34,153 nucleotides of DNA, from NCBI GenBank assembly GCA_016926805.1, contig JAFGNV010000043.1, positions 1-34,153 of the forward strand. The letters run 5' to 3'. This document shows positions 24,701 through 32,117 of the stretch, one piece after another. The notes beneath the pieces were generated by a model, which saw only the letters and a list, made by a program, of their open reading frames with translations, had not been told where the DNA came from and did not search any database. Position numbers and translations under genes: made by a program. The DNA is from Anaerolineae bacterium (GTDB taxonomy: Bacteria; Chloroflexota; Anaerolineae; 4572-78; J111). Numbering within the stretch: the first letter of the stretch is position 1; each line of letters begins with the position of its first letter.

Positions 24701-24876
24701 GTTCCGGTGGTGGGGGGGTGTCCGGCCCGGGCAATGAATTGGATAACGTCAAAATGAACGGTCTCGTCGGGGGCTTCGCCGAGGGGGAGAATGATAGAAT
24801 TGAAGAGCGCAAGCAAGGTGAAGATGAGGAGGATGAGCAAGAGCCAGCCGTGGCGGGTGAAGGATGATAGGTTCAT
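21733..24876 (-). CDS. Large GT-C-like membrane glycosyltransferase, three C-terminal repeat domains
   Basis: A 1047-residue membrane protein. Residues 1 to about 480 hold about 10-13 hydrophobic helices with an N-terminal acidic loop LPLGEAPDETVHFD, the GT-C-type catalytic-loop motif (Asp36/Glu37 region) of DUF2142/GT-39-like proteins. Residues about 497-610, 757-885 and 922-1040 are three diverged copies of a beta-type domain (best mark: YPTPAWAENDTVIDRY in the last copy). This domain also occurs in the two upstream proteins. The predicted role is transfer of a lipid-linked sugar to an outward acceptor. ATG 24876 overlaps the stop of the upstream gene by 4 bases (ATGA), so it is coupled in translation. 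Last gene of the operon. Acceptor and donor are unknown. Confidence 0.85.
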   Translation of the reverse strand: MNLSSFTRHGWLLLILLIFTLLALFNSIILPLGEAPDETVHFDVIQFIARAGHPPTTGTERAAAGLRGGFAPLYYTLMALPVAAIDTTPPPQLRRLDLKPERLIPADGLSNQQILHTRDESIPGQGVVLAWRVVRWLSIPLGWLTIILTYATSRLVIPRYRQVAIGAAIFVALLPRFAINSSVINEDNLAVPLAAATLLLLLKIINGNIRLHLFAALGAVLGLATLTKYYNLVLLPEVLLVLIFVAWQSRWPVKMMTCRWGLVALAFILVAGPWLGFIITRFGRIADQGWLVGLAAALGEPQITGGLRQLAGGVSSYASGAATFAPGEWFFGLLFRSFWVEFGWMTVFAPVPVYWLLGGLTLLALIGLLYALYLHRPVLLATTRLIPWLLLAIHLALFFGVVLLRYALGQTIDTGQGRHLFPALPAIAPFFVMGWVYFIRLVHRKIPDSRGITWLNLGLGSLFLAVGISFPFTSVLPVYYPYLSVTTASDNPQPPLATADGFALVDFQIASRSIAAGEALAVTLTWQIDEEVNQDYLVSLCLQDRENRPAACWRGHFADGRYPSRAWEASDWLVDTIYIPIPTCYRLTPQNYSLRLELWPLDLNSPVPKIENTPRLDYTFEPKVTIVPTDSRQSLPQTGELWQGEQRLTMPTQLKLNQTVACITYTASADPSPVFEHITDDQTWLPLAQLDTPLYLPCADGPTPYAHLSHFMVNPTLTGGVYPNPSNDTMPPLTLYLRDRLLTPLASTLTFNHTLAPLSLQLSGQSPIDLTQPTEELRSPAPHSPLISTSAHLLPVSLRWQSHRWMADPLVVSLKLLDKDFQVSGEYVAVLGDRYPNVLWVPTEIVEETYPLQIRPAAPPGLYRLELSLIHQDKNLSTGFTYLPLTQNGVEFGRNLYPATVRLLDPAHGTPPSHPFPAQLGDSIHLTGYDLIQLDTRTLQLALYWRNTDLLSTNYTVFTQFLGPDGQVWAQWDNPPQAGRYPTPAWAENDTVIDRYTLILREGAPAGPYRLLVGMYDSATSERLPVAVGGQPQPDRALELTTLALTP

Positions 24877-27305
24877 TCTTTCACCTGTAACGCGCCGAGG
24901 TTGACCGCGTAATCTGGCAGTGGGCCATCTGGACCAAAGGCCGGGAGACGTTCACCGGTAAGGGAACTGTAAAGACCGGCGAGCAGGTCATAGGTTCCCG
25001 GCGGGAGAACGGATAAATCAAGGGGATGAGGGTCCACAATAATTTCCCCGGGCGCCCAGAGTGAGGTGGGATAGTCACCCTGGACAGGCGGGCCATCGAA
25101 CCCAGCCACGTATTCCCCGGCCTGCCAGGCCTGGATGAAAACGGTGTAGTCGGCGTTAAGCGGCTGGTTGACCTGCCAGGTGAGGGTGAGGGCTTGTTGG
25201 TCATCGGTAAGCCGGTAATCCAGCAGGGTGACTTTGTCGAAGAAGTTAATGGGGGTGCTGGCAGTGCTGAGTATGGGCCATTGCCACGGTATCAATTTGG
25301 CGCTGGCAATGATAGGGTCAACCGGCTGGCCGTCGGCATTGACCGCCGGTTTGCCGGGGCGGCCCGGCTCGTGAAGGTCATAAATCCCGGCGGCAATCAG
25401 CAGGCGGGCGGGGGCGTGTTCCAGTTCGGCTTTGGGTTTGATGGTAATGACGTAGGTATCGGCCAGGATGTCACCCGGGGAGAGGAGGGTAGTGGGCCAT
25501 TGGCCACCGCCGGGATAACTGTCAAGCTGTCCCACCACCTGACGTTGGCGGCCTAACAAGTGAATGAAGATGCTGAAATCTTTGTCCATTGGTTGCAAAA
25601 TTTCCCAATACAGCGTTAGTTGCAGGGCTTCTGCTGGACGGACGGTGTCGGGATACAGTTGGTAGCCGATCAGACGTATTTTATGATCATAGGTAAAGTT
25701 GACGGGGTGCAGGTCGGTGGGCAGGTCGGTTTGGGCCAGTAGGGGTGGTTTCGCGTAGACAGGAACTATATAAAACAATGGGGAAAGAACGGCAAATAGA
25801 AATAGACCCACGCTACATAATAACATCGCGATGATCTTTTGAGCTGGCCAAGGTAGCCACCAGGTGAGGCCCAGCGTTCCCAGTGCCGAAATGGCGGCAA
25901 TGGCCGGGTACAACAGACGACCTTGTCCAGCGGGTTGGGTGAGATTCCAGGCGATGAAGCCGATAACCATGATGAGATACCATGCCAGGAGGAGGGTAAA
26001 AGCAGGAAGGGAGACATATTGCGTATGGCGTATTGCGTATTGCACAAAATGTGCTAAGTGATTTGTAACATTGGCCAGGGAAGGTTGGATATGAAATACG
26101 GGATACGAACTACGAAACAGGATAAACAGAATGACGCCAATGACAGCGATTAAAGAAACTGCATCTAACACTATATAAATCCAGCCGTCGGCCAGGATAT
26201 TGACGCCGCCGAAGAGCGCCCAATAAGCAATACGGAAGCCTTGAAATTCGGCGCGGAGGGTGGCCAGTGAGGGGATTTCGTCGCGCTGACCAGCGGTGTC
26301 GCGCATCACCTGAAGGGCGAGGAAATCACCATCGTATAAGATGGCATTGCGGAGATAGAACCAACCGGCAACGATAACTACGACGGCGCATGTGAGGATC
26401 AACCAGATTGAGGCCTGGAAGATGGGGTGTAAAACATGAGGCGTGTTATCTAATCTTAACGGTGGTCGGTCATTGGCCGTCTGTGGGCGAGTTCTGTATG
26501 CCAGCCACAAAAAGACAGCTCCGACCAAAGGTAGAAGACCTACGGCGTAAAGTTTGCTCAACGCCCCCAAACCGATGAGCAAACCAAGTAAAATGGCCCC
26601 ACCATGCGAGTTGCGCAGCATGCGAAACCCTGATTTACCCCCTGTCTCCTGCTCGCCGGTTTTTATCACCATCTTAGTCATCAGCCACAGGGCCAGGGTG
26701 ATGAACATGATTACGGCGTTATCATTGTTGACGGTGGCAGAGATAAAAATAAACATCGGGTTGAAAGCCGTAATGGCCATAGCTCCGGCGGCCAACCAGC
26801 AATCTCCTTTAAAAAGGTGGAGGGCGATGCCATAAGCCGCCATTATAGTGACCGTTGCCATGGCGATTGATAGGAAACGGATCAGGTGTACGGCCAGGAC
26901 ATGCTTGCGCCAGGGCCACGCTTCGCCGGGAGGGTGGATGGTGATATTTTTGTTGTCCAGCCGCAATGGATTACCGATGGTGGTATGGGGATTGTACCAG
27001 AACACGTCGTCCCAATCGCCGGTATCGATCCAACAGGTCAGCAGGGCGGCGAGGGCATAATAGAGCGGCGGCTGGTTGCCCTCATGGCTCCAATGAATTT
27101 GGGCTTCGCCGGGTTGTTGGATGGGCAAACGGCCGGTATCGGCCATATATTTGACCACCGCATAATGGCGCGACTCGTCACCGGCTTCAAAGGGTGGAGT
27201 GACCAGGCTGTAACTGACCGCCAAAATGATGAAGGCCAATAGAATGAGCGTTGCTTGAGGATGCTGTTGAATTTGAGCTTTGAGCTTTGAAATTTGCAGT
27301 TTCAT
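24873..27305 (-). CDS. GT-C-like membrane glycosyltransferase, two C-terminal repeat domains
   Basis: An 810-residue polytopic protein. After helix 1, the first outer loop has VTPPFEAGDESRHYAV, the acidic (Asp/Glu, D-E) GT-C signature seen in DUF2142/ArnT/PMT-type glycosyltransferases. About 10-12 helices extend to about residue 520. Two repeats of the beta-type domain follow: about 541-670 (IGYQL...LTLYWEI...GDILADTYVI) and about 691-810 (LDYRL...SLWAPGEIIVD). The start ATG 27305 lies within an AT-rich repeat and overlaps the upstream stop (27304-27302) as ATGA, so the longer frame to 27377 is rejected. The downstream gene overlaps its stop in the same way. Two stretches of GCGTAT-type repeat lie inside a coding loop at 26018-26121. 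Confidence 0.85.
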   Translation of the reverse strand: MKLQISKLKAQIQQHPQATLILLAFIILAVSYSLVTPPFEAGDESRHYAVVKYMADTGRLPIQQPGEAQIHWSHEGNQPPLYYALAALLTCWIDTGDWDDVFWYNPHTTIGNPLRLDNKNITIHPPGEAWPWRKHVLAVHLIRFLSIAMATVTIMAAYGIALHLFKGDCWLAAGAMAITAFNPMFIFISATVNNDNAVIMFITLALWLMTKMVIKTGEQETGGKSGFRMLRNSHGGAILLGLLIGLGALSKLYAVGLLPLVGAVFLWLAYRTRPQTANDRPPLRLDNTPHVLHPIFQASIWLILTCAVVVIVAGWFYLRNAILYDGDFLALQVMRDTAGQRDEIPSLATLRAEFQGFRIAYWALFGGVNILADGWIYIVLDAVSLIAVIGVILFILFRSSYPVFHIQPSLANVTNHLAHFVQYAIRHTQYVSLPAFTLLLAWYLIMVIGFIAWNLTQPAGQGRLLYPAIAAISALGTLGLTWWLPWPAQKIIAMLLCSVGLFLFAVLSPLFYIVPVYAKPPLLAQTDLPTDLHPVNFTYDHKIRLIGYQLYPDTVRPAEALQLTLYWEILQPMDKDFSIFIHLLGRQRQVVGQLDSYPGGGQWPTTLLSPGDILADTYVITIKPKAELEHAPARLLIAAGIYDLHEPGRPGKPAVNADGQPVDPIIASAKLIPWQWPILSTASTPINFFDKVTLLDYRLTDDQQALTLTWQVNQPLNADYTVFIQAWQAGEYVAGFDGPPVQGDYPTSLWAPGEIIVDPHPLDLSVLPPGTYDLLAGLYSSLTGERLPAFGPDGPLPDYAVNLGALQVKE
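26018..26043. repeat. GCGTATTGCGTAT-type short tandem repeat inside a gene
   Basis: ATTGCGTATGGCGTATTGCG and the next six bases, built from units of about eight to nine bases, lie in frame inside the loop-coding part of the 810-residue protein (YAIRHTQYV). A second stretch of related composition is at 26091-26121 (GAAATACGGGATACGAACTA). Confidence 0.55.
27269..27298. repeat. AT-rich GCTTTGA repeat at the start of a gene
   Basis: GAATTTGAGCTTTGAGCTTT and the following ten bases carry two tandem GAGCTTT units and form the first codons (QISKLKAQIQ) of the 810-residue glycosyltransferase. It resembles the repeat at 12368-12409. Confidence 0.5.
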
Positions 27306-29326
27306 CGTTCCTGAAATGGCCCCAACAAAATTCCGTCTTGCGGTGGTTCGGTGCCGGTCAGGGTTAGATTGTGCCACTGCCCCGCGCCTTCGGTGCGGTA
27401 GGGCAGTAGATGCAGGGTTAATGGTCCGTGACCGGGCGGCATTGGCAATTCGTAAAAATCCCCCACCACTTCGCCGGGAGTCCAGAGCGAGGTAGGGTAG
27501 CTGCTGAGTACCGGATGAGTCGCATCGCGGACGTAGATTTCCTGGCCGGTTGCGTCCTTGAGACGCAACGACAATGCGTAATTCCAGTTGACCCGGCGGG
27601 AGACTCGCCAGTAAAACATCAGTTGCAGGATAGGCCCGGCCTTGCGCCCGCCAGGGGTGTCTTGCGGCATCACCCGGGCGCGGTAGCCGATGAGTTCCAA
27701 CTCGTTTTCAAAATTGGCGTTGAGGTTGGTAATATCAGCGGGAATCTCAAAGTTGGGTTCGATTCCCAGGTGAATGAGCGGGCCGGTCATGTTGAGATGC
27801 GGCGTGCCAATCAGGTCGGTGGTTTTGCGGGCAAAATAGACAGGCTGGCCCCTGGTTCTGGCCCCGGCAACCTGTTCCGGCCAGCGGTCGAGGGGCAAGC
27901 GGGGTTCGACATCGGATCGCCACCCGTTGATGAGCTGGTAATACATAAACGGCGTGTATTGCTCCCAGTCGCCCAGAATCAGGCTGCCGGGTTTTACATA
28001 GGGCATACTGCTTTCGACGAGGCGCTCGGCCTGCCTACCGCGCAGCAGTTGCCGCCACTCGTCGAGAGGAGCTACCGCAGCCGTGGAAATTCGCTGCCAG
28101 TTGGGCCAGGCGAGGGTAGTCATCAGGAGAGAGATGAAAAGCAGAGCAATGGCCAAGTCGATCAGAGTGCTGTTTGAACTAAAATGTAATACGTAATGCG
28201 TAATACGTGAAATGGCATAAACACCAACTCCCACCCATACGGCCAGGACAAAGTAGGCGGGCATCAAATACCAGGTCGGTGCTTCGGTGAGTTTGACCAC
28301 TTCAAAATCCAGGACAAAAAGAAAGAGTAACAGCACCAGGAATCCCGTAAAGAGAAAGTATTTGGTTTTACGCCAGAGCAAGAAAAACACGCCGATAACC
28401 GCCAGGATGACGCCGGGCCACGAGAGTTGGGCCAGAACGTCGCGCCAGATAAAAAACAGACGGGCTGGTAGAAAATTGGGGTCAATCGAGAGAAATAGAT
28501 CGGAGGAGTCACTGGCGCCAACCAAAAACCAAAAGCTTTTTAAGTCGGTGATAATTTCGTGGCTATAGGGTGGCTGGCTGATACCGCGAAAGTAGATAAA
28601 GGCATAAAGAGACAGGGGAGCCATCGCCAGCGCCAGCAGGGACAGCAGCCGTTTGGGTTGTCCCATAAGCTGACGGTCGTGCCAGCCGATCCAACCGATG
28701 AGGGGGGGCAGGTAAAAGAGAGTGGTCCGGTGATGGGCCAGACTCAACCCTACCGTCAGGGCCAGCCAGCGTAAGGTGCGTTCGGCAGCGCGGGGATTAC
28801 CCTGTTCCATTTGTTGCTGCCAGATGATGGCCAGCAGGGTCATCAGGGCAAAGAATAAGACGTTGACAGACCGTACCCCGGCGATGATACTCCACTGCCA
28901 GAGAGTCAGGCCGCAGGCGAGGGTCATTCCGGCAATAACCGCCCCGGCCCAAGGCGTGTGTTTGGTGTTTTGTATATCGTCTTCCGTAAGCCGCAGAACA
29001 ACAAGCGCCGTGAGGGCGGCAGCTACGGCTCCACTCACCGCCGAAAACAGGTTCATCCGCCAGGCCATCGAGTCGAGAGGAATGAGCATGGTCCATAATT
29101 TACCCACCAACACATAAAGCGGATAGCCGGTGGCATGGGGAATGCCCAGCAGGGGCACGGCAAACTGGTGTTCGCCTGCATCGCCGCCGACAACACCCGG
29201 CGAGAGGGTGGCCAGGTAGAGGGTCAGGATGAGGATAAAAACGATGCTTGGGATTAGGCAGGTGAAGAAGCGGCGGCGGATTGGTTTGCTTTGACCTGAT
29301 GGGTTAGGTTGGTTATTCTGAGTCAT
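27302..29326 (-). CDS. DUF2723 membrane protein (GT-C-like), first gene of glycosyltransferase operon
   Basis: A 674-residue protein of the DUF2723 family, large membrane proteins related to protein O-mannosyltransferase-like GT-C enzymes. The first outer loop, LYLATLSPGVVGGDAGEHQF, with GIPHATGYPLYVLVGKLW, is the family signature (about residues 35-75). About 11-12 hydrophobic helices run to about residue 430. One copy of the beta-type domain shared by the next two genes sits at about 540-660 (FYWRVSRRVNWNY, YPTSLWTPGEVVGDFYELP). ATG 29326 is taken because it starts the family sequence; a GTG at 29368 in a cysteine-rich extension is unlikely. The stop overlaps the next start by 4 bases (ATGA). 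A GTAATACGTAATGCG-type repeat lies inside at 28184-28210. Confidence 0.87.
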   Translation of the reverse strand: MTQNNQPNPSGQSKPIRRRFFTCLIPSIVFILILTLYLATLSPGVVGGDAGEHQFAVPLLGIPHATGYPLYVLVGKLWTMLIPLDSMAWRMNLFSAVSGAVAAALTALVVLRLTEDDIQNTKHTPWAGAVIAGMTLACGLTLWQWSIIAGVRSVNVLFFALMTLLAIIWQQQMEQGNPRAAERTLRWLALTVGLSLAHHRTTLFYLPPLIGWIGWHDRQLMGQPKRLLSLLALAMAPLSLYAFIYFRGISQPPYSHEIITDLKSFWFLVGASDSSDLFLSIDPNFLPARLFFIWRDVLAQLSWPGVILAVIGVFFLLWRKTKYFLFTGFLVLLLFLFVLDFEVVKLTEAPTWYLMPAYFVLAVWVGVGVYAISRITHYVLHFSSNSTLIDLAIALLFISLLMTTLAWPNWQRISTAAVAPLDEWRQLLRGRQAERLVESSMPYVKPGSLILGDWEQYTPFMYYQLINGWRSDVEPRLPLDRWPEQVAGARTRGQPVYFARKTTDLIGTPHLNMTGPLIHLGIEPNFEIPADITNLNANFENELELIGYRARVMPQDTPGGRKAGPILQLMFYWRVSRRVNWNYALSLRLKDATGQEIYVRDATHPVLSSYPTSLWTPGEVVGDFYELPMPPGHGPLTLHLLPYRTEGAGQWHNLTLTGTEPPQDGILLGPFQER
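28184..28210. repeat. GTAATACGTAATGCG short tandem repeat inside a gene
   Basis: ATGTAATACGTAATGCGTAA and the next seven bases form about three GTAATRC units, in frame within the DUF2723 gene, coding for ISRITHYVLHF in a loop between helices. Kept in frame, with no stop. Confidence 0.55.
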
Positions 29327-29402
29327 ACGGCTGGATTTTAGAGGAAAGGAGCAAAATATGCAATACACACGGTACCCCGGATTTCGGTTTTATTGGTGGT
29401 GT

Positions 29403-29411
29403 TGTTACAAT
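29403..29411 (+). promoter_or_regulatory. Candidate extended -10 promoter of the HD-domain gene
   Basis: TGT followed by TACAAT (29406-29411, five of six matches to TATAAT) makes an extended -10 element, 29 bases upstream of the start codon. The -35 position (29383-29388) shows only a weak match. Confidence 0.4.
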
Positions 29412-29439
29412 GGGGGAAAAGTCAATCAGGAGTTGAACT

Positions 29440-29871
29440 ATGCCCTCATTAGAAGATGCAATTGCTCTGGCGGTGAAAGTACACCAGGGTCAAGTGGATA
29501 AGTATGGCCAACCCTACATTCTGCATCCCCTCCGGGTGATGTTCCGGCTGGAAACCGGATTGGCGCAAATGGTCGGCATCCTCCATGATGTGATTGAGGA
29601 CAGCGACTTGACCTTTGATGATTTGCGCCGGATGGGTTATAGCGATGAGGTGATTACCGCCCTGGATGGCGTGACTCGCCGTGAGGGCGAAACCTATGAC
29701 GAGTTTGTGGAGCGGAGCCTGGCCCATCCTGTATCGCGGCAAGTCAAACTGGCCGATCTGGAAGACAATATGGACTTACGCCGCTTGTCCGTTGAGATGA
29801 CGGAGCGAGATTTTGAACGCTTAAAACGGTATCGCCGGGCGTGGGAACGGCTGGATAAGCAGGCAAGATGA
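29440..29871 (+). CDS. Small HD-domain hydrolase, RelA/SpoT-type (MESH1-like)
   Basis: A 143-residue stand-alone HD hydrolase. Ligands and marks of the SpoT hydrolase domain: GQPYILHPLRV (His29), ILHDVIEDSD (His49-Asp50, Glu53-Asp54), and KLADLEDNMDLRR (Asp106). Such proteins remove the 3' pyrophosphate from (p)ppGpp or act on related nucleotides; no synthetase domain is present. ATG 29440 has AGGAG seven bases upstream. It is convergent with the histidine kinase gene, only 21 bases between stops. An alarmone role is the most likely reading, but in many bacteria the substrate of these short proteins is not tested. Confidence 0.88.
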   Translation: MPSLEDAIALAVKVHQGQVDKYGQPYILHPLRVMFRLETGLAQMVGILHDVIEDSDLTFDDLRRMGYSDEVITALDGVTRREGETYDEFVERSLAHPVSRQVKLADLEDNMDLRRLSVEMTERDFERLKRYRRAWERLDKQAR

Positions 29872-29892
29872 ATGTCTGCGCCTCACGGGGAA

Positions 29893-31041
29893 CTATGTTA
29901 CGCTGGCCGCAATGACGCGCAGGGGAAGGTTGATTTGCACAACGGTTCCCGGCGGGGAGGCTGCCGGGCCGATGTAAAATTCACCCTGCAGATCCTCGAT
30001 GACGGTTGTCCGCACAATGTCTAATCCCAGGTTGAGGTCCGTATCGGGATCAAAATTAGGTGGCAAACCGTTACCGTTATCCGAGACGGTTAGCTGCAAA
30101 TATGAACCTCGGTTGGATAGATGGATCGAAATGCTCCCCTTGGTACGCCCGGCCATGCCGTGCTCCAGGGCGTTTTGTAGCAGTTCATTGGCCACCAGAG
30201 CCAAGCTGGTCGCCCGTTGCGAGGGTAATTCGATGTTATTCCCGGTCACCTCAATGGCAATGTTGGCCTCGGGATGGATCATATTACCGGAAATGGTGGC
30301 AGTAACTCGCTGGATTAAATCAAGCGTGCCAACCTTATCCACGCCCGCTTCCGATAACATCTCGTGAACCGTGGCAATGCTCAAGACGCGATTGATGGTT
30401 TCGTTGAGAACATCATGCGGCGAGGGTTCTTTTTCCTGGCCCATTTGCAGGCGTAGCAACATCGCAATGGTTTGCAAATTGTTTTTCACTCGATGGTGCA
30501 TCTCCTGAATAATGGCCGTGTGGGCCGATTGCGCTTTTTCCAGGGCAATGGCCGCCAGTTCGGTAATGATCCCAAATAGTTCAATTTCATCCTGGGTGAA
30601 TTTGTGGGGGGTCACCGTCTGCACGTTTACGGCCCCAATGACCTTGTTCTGACTGATTAACGGTTGGGCCATTAACGAGGGAAATTTGCTTTCCCCGGAG
30701 CCAATAATGCGGTAGAAACGGGGATCCTTAAAGGCATTGGTGATTGCCACCGATTGACGGTACTCGGCCGCCCAACCTGTTAAACCGGCACCGTGGGGCA
30801 AATATATTTCGCCAATACCCTCTTTTTTAAGGCCGGTAGTAGCCGCCAAAACCAATTTATCGCGGGTTTTATTGTAAAGATAAATAGAGCAGGACTCCAT
30901 GCGCATGACCTCGGTGGTACGGCGGGTGATCAGGTCGAGGGTATCGTCCAAATCACGGGCCCGGGCGATGGCTCGACTGATTTCACGCACCGCCGCCAGT
31001 TGGGCGCTTTTCTGTTTGAGTTGCTCGGCCAGGCTGGTCAT
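29893..31041 (-). CDS. GAF-domain sensor histidine kinase (HisKA_2 type)
   Basis: A soluble two-component kinase of 382 residues. A GAF domain covers about 18-165 (ending in GAVNVQTVTPHKFTQDE). The dimerisation/phosphoacceptor helix EMHHRVKNNLQTIAMLLRLQ (His182/183) is the HisKA_2 signature. The HATPase domain follows with an N-box ELLQNALEHG, a DNGNGLP G1-box and LGLDIV. No membrane segment, so it senses an internal ligand or light/redox signal through GAF. ATG 31041 is chosen over longer frames because a promoter at 31073-31101 would start the transcript only about 25 bases upstream. No response regulator gene is adjacent; the CheY-like gene at 2502-2966 may be unrelated. Confidence 0.92.
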   Translation of the reverse strand: MTSLAEQLKQKSAQLAAVREISRAIARARDLDDTLDLITRRTTEVMRMESCSIYLYNKTRDKLVLAATTGLKKEGIGEIYLPHGAGLTGWAAEYRQSVAITNAFKDPRFYRIIGSGESKFPSLMAQPLISQNKVIGAVNVQTVTPHKFTQDEIELFGIITELAAIALEKAQSAHTAIIQEMHHRVKNNLQTIAMLLRLQMGQEKEPSPHDVLNETINRVLSIATVHEMLSEAGVDKVGTLDLIQRVTATISGNMIHPEANIAIEVTGNNIELPSQRATSLALVANELLQNALEHGMAGRTKGSISIHLSNRGSYLQLTVSDNGNGLPPNFDPDTDLNLGLDIVRTTVIEDLQGEFYIGPAASPPGTVVQINLPLRVIAASVT

Positions 31042-31072
31042 CGGTACATCCCGGATCAGACATTTGAAGTCA

Positions 31073-31101
31073 AGTGTAACGTGCGATAATGTTCGTGTCA
31101 A
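31073..31101 (-). promoter_or_regulatory. Sigma-70-like promoter of the histidine kinase gene
   Basis: Minus-strand TTGACA (31101-31096, perfect), 17 bases, then TACACT (31078-31073, four of six). It lies 32 bases before the start codon at 31041 and supports that start over the longer frame. Confidence 0.65.
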
Positions 31102-31188
31102 ACGAGGATAATCCGAATCGGTGCTTCTTAATTTTTTGGGCCAACGTGCTTCTTCCTTACCAGGAGCAAAATGAGGATCGTTGCTCTT

Positions 31189-31217
31189 TTGCTCAACTCT
31201 TTGGCCCGTCGTAAAAT
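31189..31217 (+). promoter_or_regulatory. Weak candidate promoter of the sugar-acid genes
   Basis: TTGCTC (31189-31194, three of six), 17 bases, TAAAAT (31212-31217, five of six), about 39 bases before the GTG start at 31256. Confidence 0.35.
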
Positions 31218-31255
31218 GAAGGGTGAGTGATAACATATAGTTAGGAGAGTGAAGA

Positions 31256-32074
31256 GTGTACTTAACGCGACATTATACCAACCTGGGACCTCGCTGGGCT
31301 TTTGACGGCCAGTTTTTACCACAACAATTCAGTTTGGAATTGCTGCTTGAATTGCCCAAAAACGCGATGCTCGACTTGTTGCAGACAGTTGTCACTAGCG
31401 AACTGGCGGAGGGGACCCTGCTCCCCCCGCTCGACCCGATGCACGAGGTTTGGGCCTGTGGCGTTACCTATCTCCGCAGCCGCCAGGCCCGCAAAGCGGA
31501 GTCGGAGAGCAGTGGCGACGTGTACGAAAAAGTCTACGATGCTGAGCGCCCCGAAATCTTCCTTAAAGCCATTGGCTGGCGCGTGGCGGGTCATCAAATG
31601 CCCATCCGCGTGCGAGTGGATAGCCGCTGGAGTGTGCCCGAGCCGGAATTAGCGCTGGTGATCAATCAGCATCAGGAAATTGTGGGATATTGCGTGGCAA
31701 ACGACGTGTCGGCGCGGGATATTGAGGGTGAAAATCCGCTCTATCTGCCCCAGGCCAAAATTTACAACGGTTCTTGTGCTTTAGGCCCCGGTATTTTGCT
31801 GGCCGGTGCTGACCAACTGCGGGACGTTGCGATTCAGGCCGAAATTTTTCGCGACGGTGAGGTTGTTTTTCAAGGGAAGGCCACAAGTTCCCGGATGAAA
31901 CGTTCCCTGGAAGAACTGGTCGCCTTTCTGTGCCAGGAGATGGATTTCCCTCACGGTGTATTTTTGCTGACGGGCACCGGCATCATTCCTGCCGATGATT
32001 TTTCGTTGCGGGCTGGCGACCTGGTGCGGATCAATATTGCCTCGTTGAGTCTGGAAAATACGGTCGTACCTTAA
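31256..32074 (+). CDS. Fumarylacetoacetate hydrolase family enzyme (2-keto-3-deoxy sugar acid dehydratase-like)
   Basis: A 272-residue FAH-fold enzyme. The metal site is visible as [11 protein letters not shown] (Glu129, Glu131) and [21 protein letters not shown] (split [10 protein letters not shown], then GENPLYLPQ; Asp150). The [13 protein letters not shown] and [17 protein letters not shown] stretches are typical of the C-terminal FAH domain. In sugar-acid pathways such enzymes dehydrate 2-keto-3-deoxy-pentonate to 2,5-dioxopentanoate, and the next gene is the matching semialdehyde dehydrogenase, so this role is favoured over ureidoglycine or acylpyruvase-type activity. The GTG start has AGGAGAG about 6 bases upstream. 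The downstream gene lies 43 bases away, so the two form an operon. Confidence 0.85.
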   Translation: MYLTRHYTNLGPRWAFDGQFLPQQFSLELLLELPKNAMLDLLQTVVTSELAEGTLLPPLDPMHEVWACGVTYLRSRQARKAESESSGDVYEKVYDAERPEIFLKAIGWRVAGHQMPIRVRVDSRWSVPEPELALVINQHQEIVGYCVANDVSARDIEGENPLYLPQAKIYNGSCALGPGILLAGADQLRDVAIQAEIFRDGEVVFQGKATSSRMKRSLEELVAFLCQEMDFPHGVFLLTGTGIIPADDFSLRAGDLVRINIASLSLENTVVP

Positions 32075-32117
32075 GGCAGCGAACTTGGTGTTAAGATATT
32101 GAATTCAGGAGGAGACA

